From Auxenochlorella pyrenoidosa (Eukaryota; Chlorophyta; Trebouxiophyceae; Chlorellales; Chlorellaceae), in NCBI GenBank assembly GCA_001430745.1, contig KQ482032.1, forward strand, positions 631,334 through 690,591: a stretch of DNA of 59,258 bases, given 5' to 3'. Below are positions 22,453-34,800 of the stretch, piece after piece. Position numbers and translations under genes: made by a program. How positions within the stretch are numbered: the first letter of the stretch is position 1; each line of letters begins with the position of its first letter. Under the pieces are notes generated by a model. That model was given only the letters and a program-made list of their open reading frames with translations, made no database searches and was not told where the DNA came from.

Positions 22453-23917
22453 ATGGCTGCGCCGCAGGCGGAGGGAGCAGCAGCGGCGCTGCCGCCGCTG
22501 GTGGCCGTGACGGGCAAGGTCAGCCCCCGCCCCGAGCAGCTCTTCATGGCCACCAACAACCCTTCGGGCTTTTCCAGCGCCAACGACAGCTTGTTCTACT
22601 CCTCAGAGGGTGCTCTGGTGTTCCGGTGAGCAACAACATGTGCTGACCAAGGGAGACGGCAGGCTGGCACCCCTTGTTCGTGTGCGCTTGTCCGTGCTCA
22701 GTCACTTCCCCGGTACGCTGCTGTCTGGCTCCTGCCTACTGCAAACACCCGGCCCACCCGTCTGGCGCCAATCCCTTGATCGGCCGCACAGGCTCGAAAA
22801 CAAGCCGGGCCTGTTTGTGGACCGGAAAACCCTGTACGACGCCCAGGGCAACGTGTTGCTACTGTGCAAAAAGGCACCGCTCAGCCTGGCCAAGTGGACC
22901 ATCCGTGGGCCGGGCGGAGACGTTCTGGCAAAGACACGCACAGTTCCAGGCCAGTGCATAGCAACCGGTGCCTGGCTCGAAGGTTATGGGTCCGGCAGGC
23001 AGCAGCGAGGAGCTGACAGCAGTGGCTGTGCACGATGGGCATGCCTGCTGTGCAAACAAAGCAGCCGCTGCCACTGCTGTGACTGCCGACACCGCCACCG
23101 CAGTTGCTGCTGCCATTGCCGCCGTGGCGCCACACCCTCGCGCCGTGGGCTGGGCACCCAACGGTTGCTTCACCCGCAGTCCTGGATTTCCACCCGTCCC
23201 CCGCTTGTGCAGGACTCGCTAAATATGGCTGCGAGGTGTTTGTGCCGGCGAGCAGCAGCCGGCCCACCATGCTGATCACCCCCGACATGAGCCTGCGCCA
23301 CGTCATCCTGCGGCAGGCAAGGCGGGCATGAAACCAAAATCCTGCCGGGGTGTGGATGTGAGCCCTGGGCGCCCCTGGCGCACAGTCCCCCCATGGCCCT
23401 GTGCATGGTGTGCTTGACCGCGAGACACGCGCGGGCAACACACGCTGAGCCGGATGCAGACATTGCCCCCACTGCCTCAGATGAGCGGCAAGGGCAAGGA
23501 GCGGCAGGACCGCCTCGTGTGCGACGCAGCCTTTGGGCCCAGCGTGGTGATGGGCTGGATGAGCGCCCTGTCGCAGAACTGGAGCTACCTGCTGGCACTC
23601 GAGCCTGGGGCAGGTTGGTTGGTGGTGCCGGGCTGCCTGCCTGCCCTGCCAGTGGCTGCAGCTCCCTTGGCCGCCACATGCGTCCGCGCCCACCCGCTGA
23701 GCTGGCTGTCTTCTCAGCCTGCCTGCCCCGCAGTGCAGCACTGCTCTCTGGCAGCAGCCCCTGGTGAAGTTTTGCAGCCTCTTGACCCTGCCTACCTGCC
23801 TGCCTCCTTTGTGCCACCATGCCTGCAGATGCAGCGCTAACAGCAGCAGTACTGGTGATCTTCACAGACCTGCTGCAGTGGGAGGCGCTCGAGGGCTTCA
23901 TGGGCATGGGCATGTGA
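22453..23917 (+). CDS. LURP-one-related (LOR, Tubby C-terminal-like fold) protein
   Basis: Exons 22453-22625, 22792-22967, 23213-23316, 23481-23613 and 23829-23917 give 224 residues with consistent phases. Recognisable LOR features: FSSANDSLFYSSEGALVFR, the core strand pair KTLYDAQGNVLLLCKKAPLS then LAKWTIRGPGGDVLAKTR, the mid-domain GCEVFVPASSSRP, and the C-terminal helix region AALTAAVLVIFTDLLQWEAL. LOR proteins adopt the Tubby/scramblase beta-barrel with a buried C-terminal hydrophobic helix. In plants some family members take part in basal defence (LURP1) but most have no known activity. The exon 2 end (22967) is the least certain boundary. The intron after 23316 begins with GC rather than GT (CAG|GCAAGG), supported by reading frame on both sides. 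Confidence 0.78.
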
Positions 23918-24018
23918 CAACTGCGACGTGGCTGACGCACATGGGCGTCCATTGTTAAAGCCTCGCCCCTTGGCTGCTATGTGCGAGCGCTTGCCAAGCA
24001 CAGGTGGCAAGCAGTCCA

Positions 24019-24023
24019 TGTAA
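24019..24023 (+). terminator. TGTAA polyadenylation-type signal for the LOR gene
   Basis: TGTAA about 100 nt after the LOR stop, inside the 259-bp convergent gap before the next gene's stop. Confidence 0.5.
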
Positions 24024-24176
24024 TTCCCAAGCAATGTGAGTGCTGCAGGTGTTGAGAACAGCAGGGTGCACGCTGGAGGCGACAGTGCCAGAGGACCCAT
24101 GCACAGCCCATGCCTGCGTGGCACACCATAAACAGGGCACTTCAGACAGGAAGCAGTTTCATGATCAAAGCTCTGA

Positions 24177-27100
24177 TCAAAGCTCCACAGGTGACAAGTA
24201 ATCTGTGCTGATGGCCCGCCGCGCGCGCGCGCCTGGGACCTGCCACTCCAACCGGATGGTGGAGCGCCCGGACCATTGGATGCTCTCGATCCTGCGGAAA
24301 AGTGTAGGCATGTGCGCACCGGCCCTTCGGCACCAGGCACACAGGCCTTGCCAGCTGGTGTGGATGTGTGTTAAGCACTCTGCTCTGGGCATGAAGCATT
24401 GCTGAAAGGCTCGATCGGGGCTCCCCCGATGTTGCCTGAAGAGTGGCAGGGCAGGGAAGCACCTGCAAGGGCTGCGCCGCTCACCTCAGGCTGTGCCACC
24501 CAGCCCAGAGGGTGACAGTCTTGTTCTTAAATTGCAGATCATGCTGCAGGTGGCAACGGAGCATGTGCATGTCTGGGGCTGCTGTTCACCCGGCATGCCG
24601 CACGGCAGCTGCATGCATGAAAGAAGCTCATCCCCACGCATGTGCAAGCAGCGCCGGGTGCTGCGCTGGCAGGCAGGCATGAAGCAATCATGCACCGTTC
24701 CACTGTCTCCCTGCCCTCCTCACCAGGCCTCCATTGTCCAGCAGCAGGTTGCCGTTGAGCCACAGGCGCGAGCCATCCACAGAGCCAAGGAAGAGCCGGT
24801 AGGTGCCTGCCTTGGTCACAATCAGCGAGCCCGTCAGCTGTAGCCAGCAGCAGGGGGGATGAGCATGAGGGAAGGAGTGTCAAGTGTTGGGTGTGAAGCT
24901 GCAGATGCGCAGCCCAGGCCAATGCAGAAAGAAGCACCAGCACTTGAGCTGGCTCGAAGAAGAAGAAGCCAGTCCGATGAGGAGCGACAGCGAGGTGTTG
25001 TGGTGGGTCTGATCCTGGACACCTTCATTAAAAGGGTATCCAGCCACTTGCCTGCGCGGCGGTCCGGCTAATGCTGGATGCAGTGGGCAGCGCGACAACC
25101 TTAGTCTCTGCCAGCTTCAGCTTGGAGTAGGGAACAGGGAAGCTGCTGTTCTGCAGCGCCCGGTATGTCGACATTTGCAGGCCTCTGCAGCGGACAGACG
25201 CACCAAGGGAAGGCTTAGCGCACTGGCAGGAAGATGCCGATGAACTGGGAAGCATGCAAGCAGCAGCGCTGGCCAAGCTGGGGTTGTGGCAGCAGTCAGC
25301 GCCGGCAGCAATTTCCAGGGCAACTCAGGACGCAGGAGCGGTGGCGGCAAGGCGGGGGGCTTTCCGCACCTGAACGGCGGCGCCCACGTCTGCCCGCCGT
25401 TTGCGCTGCGCAGCAGGCCCCACGGTGCGCCCGCTGCCGCCGCCACCACGGCGCCGCCGCCGGTGGCCAGCGCCGCCGAGCGCCAGGCCTGGCGGCCCGC
25501 TGTGCGCGCTGCGCCCTCGGCCACGCTGCTGGTGGCGATGGTGAACTCCCCCTCGTAGTTGGGGTAGTCGGCCTGGAAGCTGGCGGTGAATATGCCGCCT
25601 GCAGGCTTGGCAGCAAAGTGTGCATGGCGGGGGCTGAGAGTTTGATGATGCTACCAGCTGTGGAGGCCACTCACTGCAGGGGAGGCGCAGGCTGCCTGGC
25701 CGCTGTGCTGCGCGCCAGCACACCCCACCCCACCCCAACCCCCAAGCACCCCACCCCCGCCACCTGCGGCCGCCGCCGCTGCCAGGCGGAAGTTGAGTGT
25801 GCCGCCAGCTGGTGTTAGGGCCAGGCCCGCCCAGTCGCGCCGCCCCAGGATGTCCCAGGCTCCGCAGGAGCCCCAGTTGTCGCCCGGCTGGTTGTTGGAC
25901 CAGATCTGGCCGCCCTTCTCGGCGGCCGCCTGGAAGGTGCCAGCCATGGCAACCGCCGACCAGTTGCGAGGGCCCGGGCAGTCCAGCAGGGACCAGTTGT
26001 TGCCGCCATCGGGGCTGGACACCAGGAGGTCGCCTCGGGGGGCTGCCAGGATGCCGGCGCCACTGCTGTTCATTGCCACAGAGACCTGCGGGCAAGAGGG
26101 GGGTGCACCACAGAGCAGCATGAAGGCGAGCCGCGCATGTCAACCTGTGGTTGGCGATAAACTCGTAGCAGATGGCGCTCTGGCTGTTGGGCTGGATGCT
26201 GCTGACCACTCCTGCACCGTGACGTTATCTGAGCACCACGCTCACCCACTGCTTGGGACTGCCGGCATTCTTGCGCTCCTTCACCCCAAACACAAGGGGA
26301 GCCTCCGGGTCAAAGGTGTCAACGTTGGCGGTCCACAAGCTGCCATTTGCCACACCGGCAACGAGCTCTTCACCTGCAGGGACAGAGGGGCAGGCGCATG
26401 CCTCCCAAAGGAGCCTTCACAAGCGAGGCGCTCTGCGCTCCTCGCTGGCATCCCGGCGTGCAACCACACGTCCTGTCCAAGCTTCCCTTCTGCCTTCCTA
26501 CTCCACACCTGAGGTAGAACAAGCGAGGCACGTCCACTGCCGGCGGCCCAGCTCGCCAGCAGCAACGACATTCGCCCCGCCATTGGCAGTAACAAAGATG
26601 TTGCCGCCCTGCACCGCCGCGTACTGGGCGCTGCCATCGGCTGCAGGCCCAGCAGCGCGGCATGGGAGCGCTCATAATGGTGCATGGTGAGCCTGGTGCA
26701 GCTGGCAGCGCTGCTGAGCCCGTCGGCAGGCGCTCACCCGACACAGCAACAGCCACCCAGTCGCGCTTGCTGCCATCCGACGACCAGGTGCGGCCGGCGT
26801 CGCTGCTCCTCCACCATGCGCCGCCCTTGACCACGGCAGACAGCACCCTGCCATTGGCGCTCGAGCCAACGGCCGCCCAGCTCCTGCGGGGAGGCGAGCG
26901 CTGGCCAGGGGCGTTAGGAGAAGCAGCAGGGGTGCCAAGCGTGCACCACCGTGCCCCGTGCTGCAGCCATGACGCCCCGCAGGCGTCCTTACGGCGTGCA
27001 GCAGAAGCAAGCACCTGGAGGGGCGCCCTCAGAGGACAGCTGGCGACCCAGGGATGACACCCAGCCTCCCAGGCAGGGGTGGCGCACCTCTTGAAGAAGG

Positions 27101-27937
27101 GCAGGGCTGCGGGGATGGCGGTGCTTGTGGACCAGAGCGGCTGGCCGCGGCTGTCGTACAGCACCACTCCGCAGTTGTTCTGAACAGCCAGGGTGTAGGG
27201 CGCCTTGCCCAGCCCGGCGGTGCGGGTGCTCCAGAAGGGCGCGCCGCTGCCCTGCTGCACGCCCACCAGCTCGCCCGTCGGCCTCAGCACCAGCTGATAC
27301 GTGCCGGCGGCCGCAGTGGTGGCAGTGTTACTCGTCCACACGGCCTTGCCATTGCGGAGCAGCACAATATTGCGGTCGCCCTGGACCAGCAGCTGGCACC
27401 GCCTGTTGCTGGAGAGCAGCTGCGAGAGCTGTACAGCCTTGTTGCTGCGGCCATGGGGGCAAGCGGGAGAGGCTGGGTGGGGGGTTGGGTGGGGCTCAGG
27501 CGCGATCATGAATCAAGCACAATTTCCATGCAGTGTGGATGCCAGGCATTTGGAGGCTATATATCGACCTCTCAGACGCAACCCACTTCCCCATCAGCAC
27601 GACACCCACCCGCAGGTGCACACAGTTCCTGGGCGGGGGGAGGGGGGGGGGGGGGAGAAGGGGAAACACTCAGTGCAGCTCGTGCTGGCCGCAAGCAGGC
27701 CAAGCAAGCGGGCAATGCACGAGGTGCAGCAGTAACTCAGGGGTAAAAACAGCCATGCGTCCTTGCTTCGTGCGCCAAGAACATGCAGGTGTGCCTACCT
27801 AAAAGTGGTCCTGCTGCAGCCTTCCTCGTGTCTGGCATGGCATCTGTCTGCGCAGCGGCTGCAGTGTCGCTGCCGAGCAGCGAAGCCACAGCGAGTGCCG
27901 CAGCCACCAGCGCAAGAGGGCTAAGGCGCTGCATCAT
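24177..27937 (-). CDS. Secreted bulb-lectin / BNR-repeat / PA14-like protein (copy A), 12 exons
   Basis: Exons 27799-27937, 27610-27628 (19 nt), 27088-27444, 26738-26883, 26509-26640, 26246-26373, 25764-26085, 25370-25598, 25052-25184, 24724-24837, 24485-24543 and 24177-24291; phases close to 630 residues. MMQRLSPLALVAAALAVASL is a clear signal peptide. A bulb-type (mannose-binding-like) lectin follows: CQLLVQGDRNIVLLRNGKAV, GTYQLVLRPTGELVGVQQGS and NNCGVVLYDSRGQPLWSTST. Then come BNR/Asp-box motifs (SSDAGRTW, SPDGGNNW, SANGGQTW) with W-x-A/S-V-A-x-A strands, a beta-propeller signature. The C-terminal ~150 residues contain TYRLFLGSVDGSRLWLNGN and LLLDNGGL, the conserved core of a PA14-type carbohydrate-binding domain, ending in TDYLSPVEL. 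Likely an extracellular or cell-wall glycan-binding protein; ligand unknown. The intron at 25051 has a perfect GC donor (CAG|GCAAGT). Paralogues lie at 28848-35067 and 56091-59258. Confidence 0.82.
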
Positions 27938-28847
27938 GATGCTGCGGGTATGAGGGAACAGTTTAGAATGCAGACAGATCAGACAGGTGGGTGAGCTTGC
28001 CCAGCCCTGCTCTTGACAGGCCAACACCCCCCCTTGGACCCGGCAGCGGCACTGCCCACCGGCGACGCAGTACCCCACCAGCCCGGTGGCTTGCAGAAGG
28101 AACCTCACCATCAGTGTATCAGGGTCTCCTATTCCAAGAGTGGGTGCCAGAGGCTCGCAAGCGAAGGACGCGCAGAAGGCCGGCAAGTTCTCGCTGCCAA
28201 GCGCCCCTCACCGGGAGTGCTGGCCGTTGCTCAAATATCTGTAGCTAGCTCAACGCATCCTCGCAGCGTTTTTGGGGCCTTGTCCTCCAAGGGGGCGCAG
28301 TGGCCTGACGCTGGCTTCTGGGCTGTTTCCGCTCCAGGATGCTGGGCCTCGCTGATGCTTCTGCTCCTATGACCTTTCGCTGTGTGTGTGGGTGTGATGA
28401 TTTGTTTGATCGCTGGCGCAAGCCTCAGTAGGCACAGTTGCTGCCGCCGCCGCCTGCTGATGGCCACGCCACATGCGCTGCAGTTCAGCCCTGCTCGTGC
28501 TGCATGCACCCCAGTTGGGGCCTGGCCAGCCCCATCCCCTCCTTTGCATCCCATCATCCACTACCCCCCCAGAACCGGTGTTGGTCAACACCAGCCCACT
28601 TCAGGTGTCCTAATCGCGGGCCTCGGCCCCCCGCAGCACGCCTGCTCTGCGCTGGCACTTGCCAGCAGTGCAGTGCATGCGCCAGTGTGCCTGGAGGCTG
28701 CTGTTTCAAACATGGCCTGCCGTGCACGGTGCTTCCAAGGTGCAGAATGAAGCGGTTAAAAGGGAGGTACATGAATGACCCAATTGCATCAAGTTTGACC
28801 AACTGAAATCAGCAGTATGTGACATGCATTCATGTGCGCACCGTCCG
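27938..28847. other. Intergenic stretch between copy A start and copy B stop
   Basis: Contains the copy A promoter and copy B 3' UTR. The sequence is moderately less GC-rich near 28740-28847. No exon recognised. Confidence 0.5.
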
Positions 28848-31800
28848 TCACATCACAACAGGCGACAGGTAATCCTGTTCAATCAAGTCCTTGGCTATCC
28901 CTGGACCCTCCCAGTTCAGGGTCAAAAGGAGGTACTCCGAGGTGGCAAAGCTGTCCAGACGGAAGGGAATCCAACCGGCAGTTAGGTACGCTGCCTGGTC
29001 AAATTGAGTCGCAACCTGCATGCACCCATAGGCAAGAGAGTCTCTTTAAACGGCCGCCACGCCTGCAGGTCTAGCAACAGGTGCCTGCAATATGCCCCAT
29101 CTTGCAAGCGATCTAAAGCCAAAACCATCCATCCAGCAGTCAGAATGCGCCTTGCAGCTTGCAACGAATTGGCAGGCGCCCTCCCAACGAGGGGCTTGGT
29201 AGGGAGATGCATGTTAATGCATGCTTGCTGGCCGGCCCTGCCAGGGCGGCGCTCACCGAGGCCTGCTGGTCCATCAGCAGGTAGCCATCCAGCCACAGGC
29301 GGGCGCGGCGCAGGCTGCTCAGGTGGAACACATAGAGCCCACTCCTGGGGACCAGCACAGAGCCAGAAAACTGCGGGCACGACGCGAAGAGGAGACACGG
29401 CTGCTTGACTGCTGGGCGGGCACAAGGCGGCAACGAGCAGGGGTGGAGGTGGCGATTTGCAGCAGCATTTGCAGGATGACAGCTGACACGAATGGGCGGC
29501 CTGCCGGCTACCGTGGGGGATGTTCAATGACCGGAGGAGGTTGCAACAAAGCGGGTCTTTCAAGCGCAGGAAGGGGAAGGGGAAGGGGCATGCCTCAACC
29601 TGGACGCCAGACTCCCAGGCTCCACTCCTACTTGCCTGTACAGCAGTGTAGTTGGCTCCAACCCATCCAGTGAACAGGAAGAGTGAATCGCTTTTCGTAA
29701 CAAGTGTAGAGAAGTCTGGGAAGGAGGAGCTACCAATAGGCACATCCGTGTACGTTCGGGTGCGCAATGACCTGCAAAGGAGGGTGTTGGCCTTTTATGG
29801 GGCCTATAGACCCAAAGGGAGACCCAAAGGGAGGGGTTCTAGCAAGATGACAGGTAGCGCATGACCGCAGCTGGCAACAAGCCAAAGCGGCGCTGCAGTT
29901 GCGGGTGCCCCCTGGAATACAACAGTGGGCCCTGCCTGTCGTACCCTGCCCTCTTACTCGCCTGAAAGGGGGTGCCCAGGTGCGACCAGAATCCGTGCTG
30001 CGCCAGAGGAGCCCGCCACGTGCCACTGCGATGCGAGCAGTGCCAGCTCTGTTCAAGGCAATGCCTGTCCAGGCCTGCTGGCCGGCTGCCAGAGACTCAA
30101 CAACAGAGGTGGAATTGATTGCCAGATCTCCGTCCTGGTCGGCACGGATCTGGGCTGTGATAAGCCCCCCGCGTCCAACAGTGGCCGCCAACGTGATGCT
30201 TCGGTACCCTGCGGCAACAGATGACAGCTACCAGATGGGCCAGAGGGGCTCAGTTCACGAGGCGGACGGCACGGCAAGGAGCAACAGCAGCCTGCAAGAC
30301 GCCCTGGGTTGGCACACGCAAGACCGTATGGCGCTCTGCCATGTGCACACCGGCCGCTACCTGCCACCCCTGCGCACTGCACCTGTGCTGGCTGCGGCAA
30401 TGGATGTCCAGTTCCTTGAGCCAAGAGCTATCCACGTGAAGTAGGAGGCCCAGTTGTTGGCGGTGCACAGTATGTCACCATTGCGCACCGCCGCAAACTG
30501 AAAGGTGAGCCCACCGCTGACAACGATTGCCACCCCCGCCCAGCCGGCCCGGGTGTCAGCAATGGTCAGCTGCCGGAAGCTGGAGCCTCCATCAGTGCTG
30601 GCATAGAGGTAGTCGCCATCAGCAGCTGCCAGGATTGTCGAGCCGCTTATGGCCACGGCGCTCCAGTCGCGGCTGCCAGCTGCCGCCAGCTGAGTGGCTG
30701 TCACGCCGGGCAACGAGCGGTTCCTGAGGTCAACGGCGGCAGACCAGAGTGCGCCTCCCGCTGCCGCCGCCACCAGCTTGTCGCCTGCAGGACAGCACGG
30801 CCCGTTGCATGGCGCATTAGCAAGCCGCTCTATAAGGCAGCATCCGCATGCGTGCTGTGTGCACAACATCAAACAAATCGGGCCCCTGCTTGGCAATCTT
30901 GGCTCTGTCCCGCCCAAGATTTGCCCACAGCCAGGGGACGCTGTCAGACGGAGGTCATGGCCTGCACTTGCCTGCCTGCGAGGCCGCAAGGCTCGTCCAG
31001 CGCCGCTGGCCTAGCTGCCCCATGTAAAGGATGGTCCTAAACTCGTCGGATGTAACGTAGACATAGCCATTCTTTTCTGCCGCAAAGTGGACGGATCCGT
31101 CGCCCGAGGAGGCCACAGACGCCCAGGCGCGCGTGCTGCCGTCGTGCGACCAGAGCCTCCCGCCATCCGAGCTCCAGAACCAGGGCCCTCCCTCGTATGC
31201 AGCGGTGAGCCACTTGCCATCGGGGGAGGATGTGGCGCCCACCCACCGCCTGCAGGCAAGGGAGGGTCGAGGGCAATAGCGACAGCGGGGAGGGAGAGCG
31301 GCAAGGGTTGGTCAGGGGGTTTGTGGGTTGTGGCAAGTGGCTCTTGGGGTGAGGGCGATTCTATGTTTGAGGCTGTTCAGCCTAGGATGGATGGACGGCA
31401 AGGGGGGCAAGGCTGATGGTTTTCTGGTCGCAATGCACGAGAAGTGCAAGGTAGGCAGGCCGGGCAGCAACAAACTGCTTCTTGCTGGGCAGCCGGAAAG
31501 CTGCGGGTGACCAGATACAATTTGAGCCGGCTGCCAACTCACTGATTGTCATAGAACTGGGGCTCCTCCTGGCCGCTGGCAGTCTGCCACACCGGCTGGC
31601 CGCGCGCATCAGAGAGGAGTAGGTTGCCGCTGCTGGTGAGGGCCAGGCTGAAGGGCGCAAAGGGGCTGCGGCCGCTGGTGCCCGTGCTCCAAAAGGCGGC
31701 GCTGTTCCCAGGCACAAACGCAGCCAGGGCCCCGCTAGTTTGAAGCTCAAAGTAGGGTTGGCGGGTGCTGGGGCTGCTCCTGCCACCAGAGCCAGCAGAC

Positions 31801-34800
31801 CACAGCGGGGTGGACACGCCCTGCTTGGTCAGCACTACTTTGCGGTCGGGGCTGATGCGCAGGGTGTATCGGCCGTTGCCAGAGGTCAGCGTGGAGAACC
31901 GGATGTTGGAGCCACTGCATTCAGGCGCGCAAGAGGGTGGGGATGTGCGCCTGCCTGTTAGGCTGGCTGTCAGTGAAGATGGGATGGGCCAAGTCTATTA
32001 CACTGGGACAGGGCACGATGCTGGTCAAGCAAAGCCAGTTTTTTCACGAAGCAGAAAACAAAGGTAGCTGACGAGGACGCTTTCAGGGACCCTGGTCGCG
32101 CTCACCCGCAGGTTGACTTGTAAACTGCAGGCGGAGGGACAGGAGAGAGACAGGATAGGCACTTGTGACCACGCATGGTTGCCACCGGTGGTTTCGCTTC
32201 ATACAGGCAGTGCCGCCAAAGCCAAGGCTTTGCAATGGAAACCCCTTGCAGTCGGCATACACTTCTGGGCGCACCTCTCGGCACCTGGGGAAGCCCAGTG
32301 GTCAGCGCGCAAGGCGCCAGCCTGACCGGCGGCGGACGTGGCGGTGGCCGGCGCGGCGGCGGCGGCGCCCGCCTGCCTGCCTTGATGGTTCTCAGGGGCA
32401 CTACTGGGTAGCGGTACATCCCGCAGGCCCCAACCTGGAGGTGCAAACATGAACAGAAAGGTGAGGCAAAGAAATAGCAGGCGCATGGAGGCGCTCGAGC
32501 TCTGCATCATGCTTTGGGCAAGCAGCAGACCGGCGCTTGCTGCACTCACGGAGTCGAATGCCATTTCTATGCGAGCATAGCCGCCAAGGTTGGCAATACC
32601 GCCGATGCCCCAGCTCTCCCCCCAGCTGTTCCTGATGATCCAGTAAGGGAGGGGGTCGGCGGCCTGGCTGTAGCCAACCACAAGCTGCAAGATAGGGGCC
32701 AGAACAAGCCGTCAGCATCATGCGGCCAGACTGCAGCCACAGCGTAGCAGGCAGCGTGTACGCAGCGTGCCATGCGGGTGCTGCAGCAAGCCACGCCACC
32801 CACCACCGCGTGGTTGTATGTCTTTCCGTTGGCCACGGCCCTGCATGCGCTGGCAGGGTAGATGCCTGCACAGCAGGAGGCCTGGCCAGGTGGCCGGAGG
32901 CTCGGACATCTGCCCTGCAAACCTTTGCCGACATGCCCGACCAGCAATTATGCGCCTCCAATCCGGTATCTGCTGCTGCTGCAATACAAACGCTTACCAG
33001 AGTCATAGAACACAAGGCTCTCATCAACCTGCACAACAAGTCAAGCTGGTGCAGGCAGGGTGAGCTAGCGACCAGATAGATCAACATGCACGCAGGCAGG
33101 TTGGCAGGCCAATTTAAGGCCAGTCACCCAGCAGTGCACTCACTTGAAAATATACCACGACAGGGCCCTCGTTCACCAGGGCTTGCATGATGGCCCGCGC
33201 TGAACTGCCCACAACTCGATAGCCAGGGGACTGCAGCGAGATGCCCCCAGCAGTGCCGGTGGCGCGCGTCTTGCAGCCACTGCCTGGGGCGCGGGCATAG
33301 GCCGGCTGCGCAGCGGCAAAGTGTCGGCTGGTGTAGTTGAGAGCCTCCTCTGCAGGGACCGTGCAGCAGGGCACAATGCTGATAGTTTGCTGGTGCCTGC
33401 GCCTCTTCCTAGGCCCTCAACCCTGTTGGCTGCTCTGGTGTGGCAAATGGGACACATGCTGGCAGAGAGGGCCTGGTGCGATGCACAAAGCAGAACGTGT
33501 AGAAGTACACGCGGTGGAGAAAGACATTCGTCTCCACTTTTCCAAGATTTCTCTCTCCCTCCTCTCCCTCCTCCATTCTACCCTGCATCACCCTCTCCTC
33601 AACGCACCAGCCAGCCCTCCAATGCAGCCGCGGGACCGGAAGCCGTTGCCGGCGTTCACGCAGTCAAGCATTTGGCTCTCGCTGAGGTTGGGGCCCTCGT
33701 CCACGCCGTCGATGAGCGCCCTGCTCTCCACGGCAGCCAGTGCAGCCTGCAGGCAAAACATTGTACAACAGTTTCAGAGCCGGGTTTCCTTCTTCATACA
33801 TGGAGGCAGTCTATGCAACACAAAACTCTGCCTCGCTGCACACGGCTGCCTTCCTCACCTGCGCCCAGCAGGAGCCGCCTGCACTCGCAACAGGGCAGCC
33901 AAAGGAGGCAACAAGTCATGATTCGTTGCAAGGAGCCTTGCAGATGAGCGCATGGGAATGGCAACAGCAGGGGCGGCAGCAGGCTGGCCAGGAGAGGCGA
34001 AGCCGGGCTGTGCGGGCAAGGAGGGGACCCACATTTGCCCTGGGTGGGCCGAATGGACGGCACCTTCCTGCCCCCGTCAGGGGGCGACCGCCAGTCCCAC
34101 CTGCAGCAGAGATGGGGCCGAGTGAGACGCATGTAGCACATGCAAGCTGCACTCTTGCCTGCAGAGGGTCTGTGTCGCAAGTTCCGTTGCGGTTAGACAG
34201 ACTTCAAGCTCAAACAAGCAAGCAAGCAGAGAGGTTTCAAAGCAAGAGGCAGGCCCGCTTACTCAGTGGGCAGGGCCTGCACGAGGCGGCGGCCCCCAGA
34301 CGCATCAAGTGCCGCTGCTGCCAACGCGCTGCTCTGCTTGCGCAGCACCCCGGGGTCTATGCCTTTCATCAGGTACTGCTGCTGTATCTCAGTGAAGTCC
34401 ATCAAGCTGCAGGGGGTCAAAAGCGGATGGTGGGCAGGCATGGGCGGTTGAGGCAAAGCTGAGCAGTCCCGGAAGCGCAGAAGCGTACAAGGCAAGGTGA
34501 GTGGCCCGGCATCGGATCAGGCATCACAGCAAGATGTAGGCTGTGCACTAGGGGAACATCGCCCCGCCCCCCCCCAATCGGCACTTACGAGAATTGGTCC
34601 GTCAGTCCTCGCCAGTAAGAGATGCCCGGCCGGAGGTTCCACGAAATGGTCCTGTTCAGGTTGCCCTCCCAGCGGGCAAAGTAGCGCCGCTCGTCGTACC
34701 GCGAGTAGGTGCGGCGCCACCAGGAGCGCCGATTTGAGGCGCTCTGCACCATGAGCATGCAGCTTGCCGGATGCATGCTAGAGAAATCTGCTGCACGAGC

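Noticed and set aside
28848..31914. Copy B lectin-BNR-PA14 part as an independent gene
   Set aside because: No ATG or signal-peptide exon was found between 31914 and 32550, and the phase-1 entry into the 19-nt exon is supplied by the exon linked to the protease.
32290..32385. Pro/Arg-rich linker read straight through after the protease domain
   Set aside because: Open but leads into a frame with no conserved sequence; treating it as an 88-nt GC-AG intron joins the conserved cysteine segment in phase. Kept as an alternative only.
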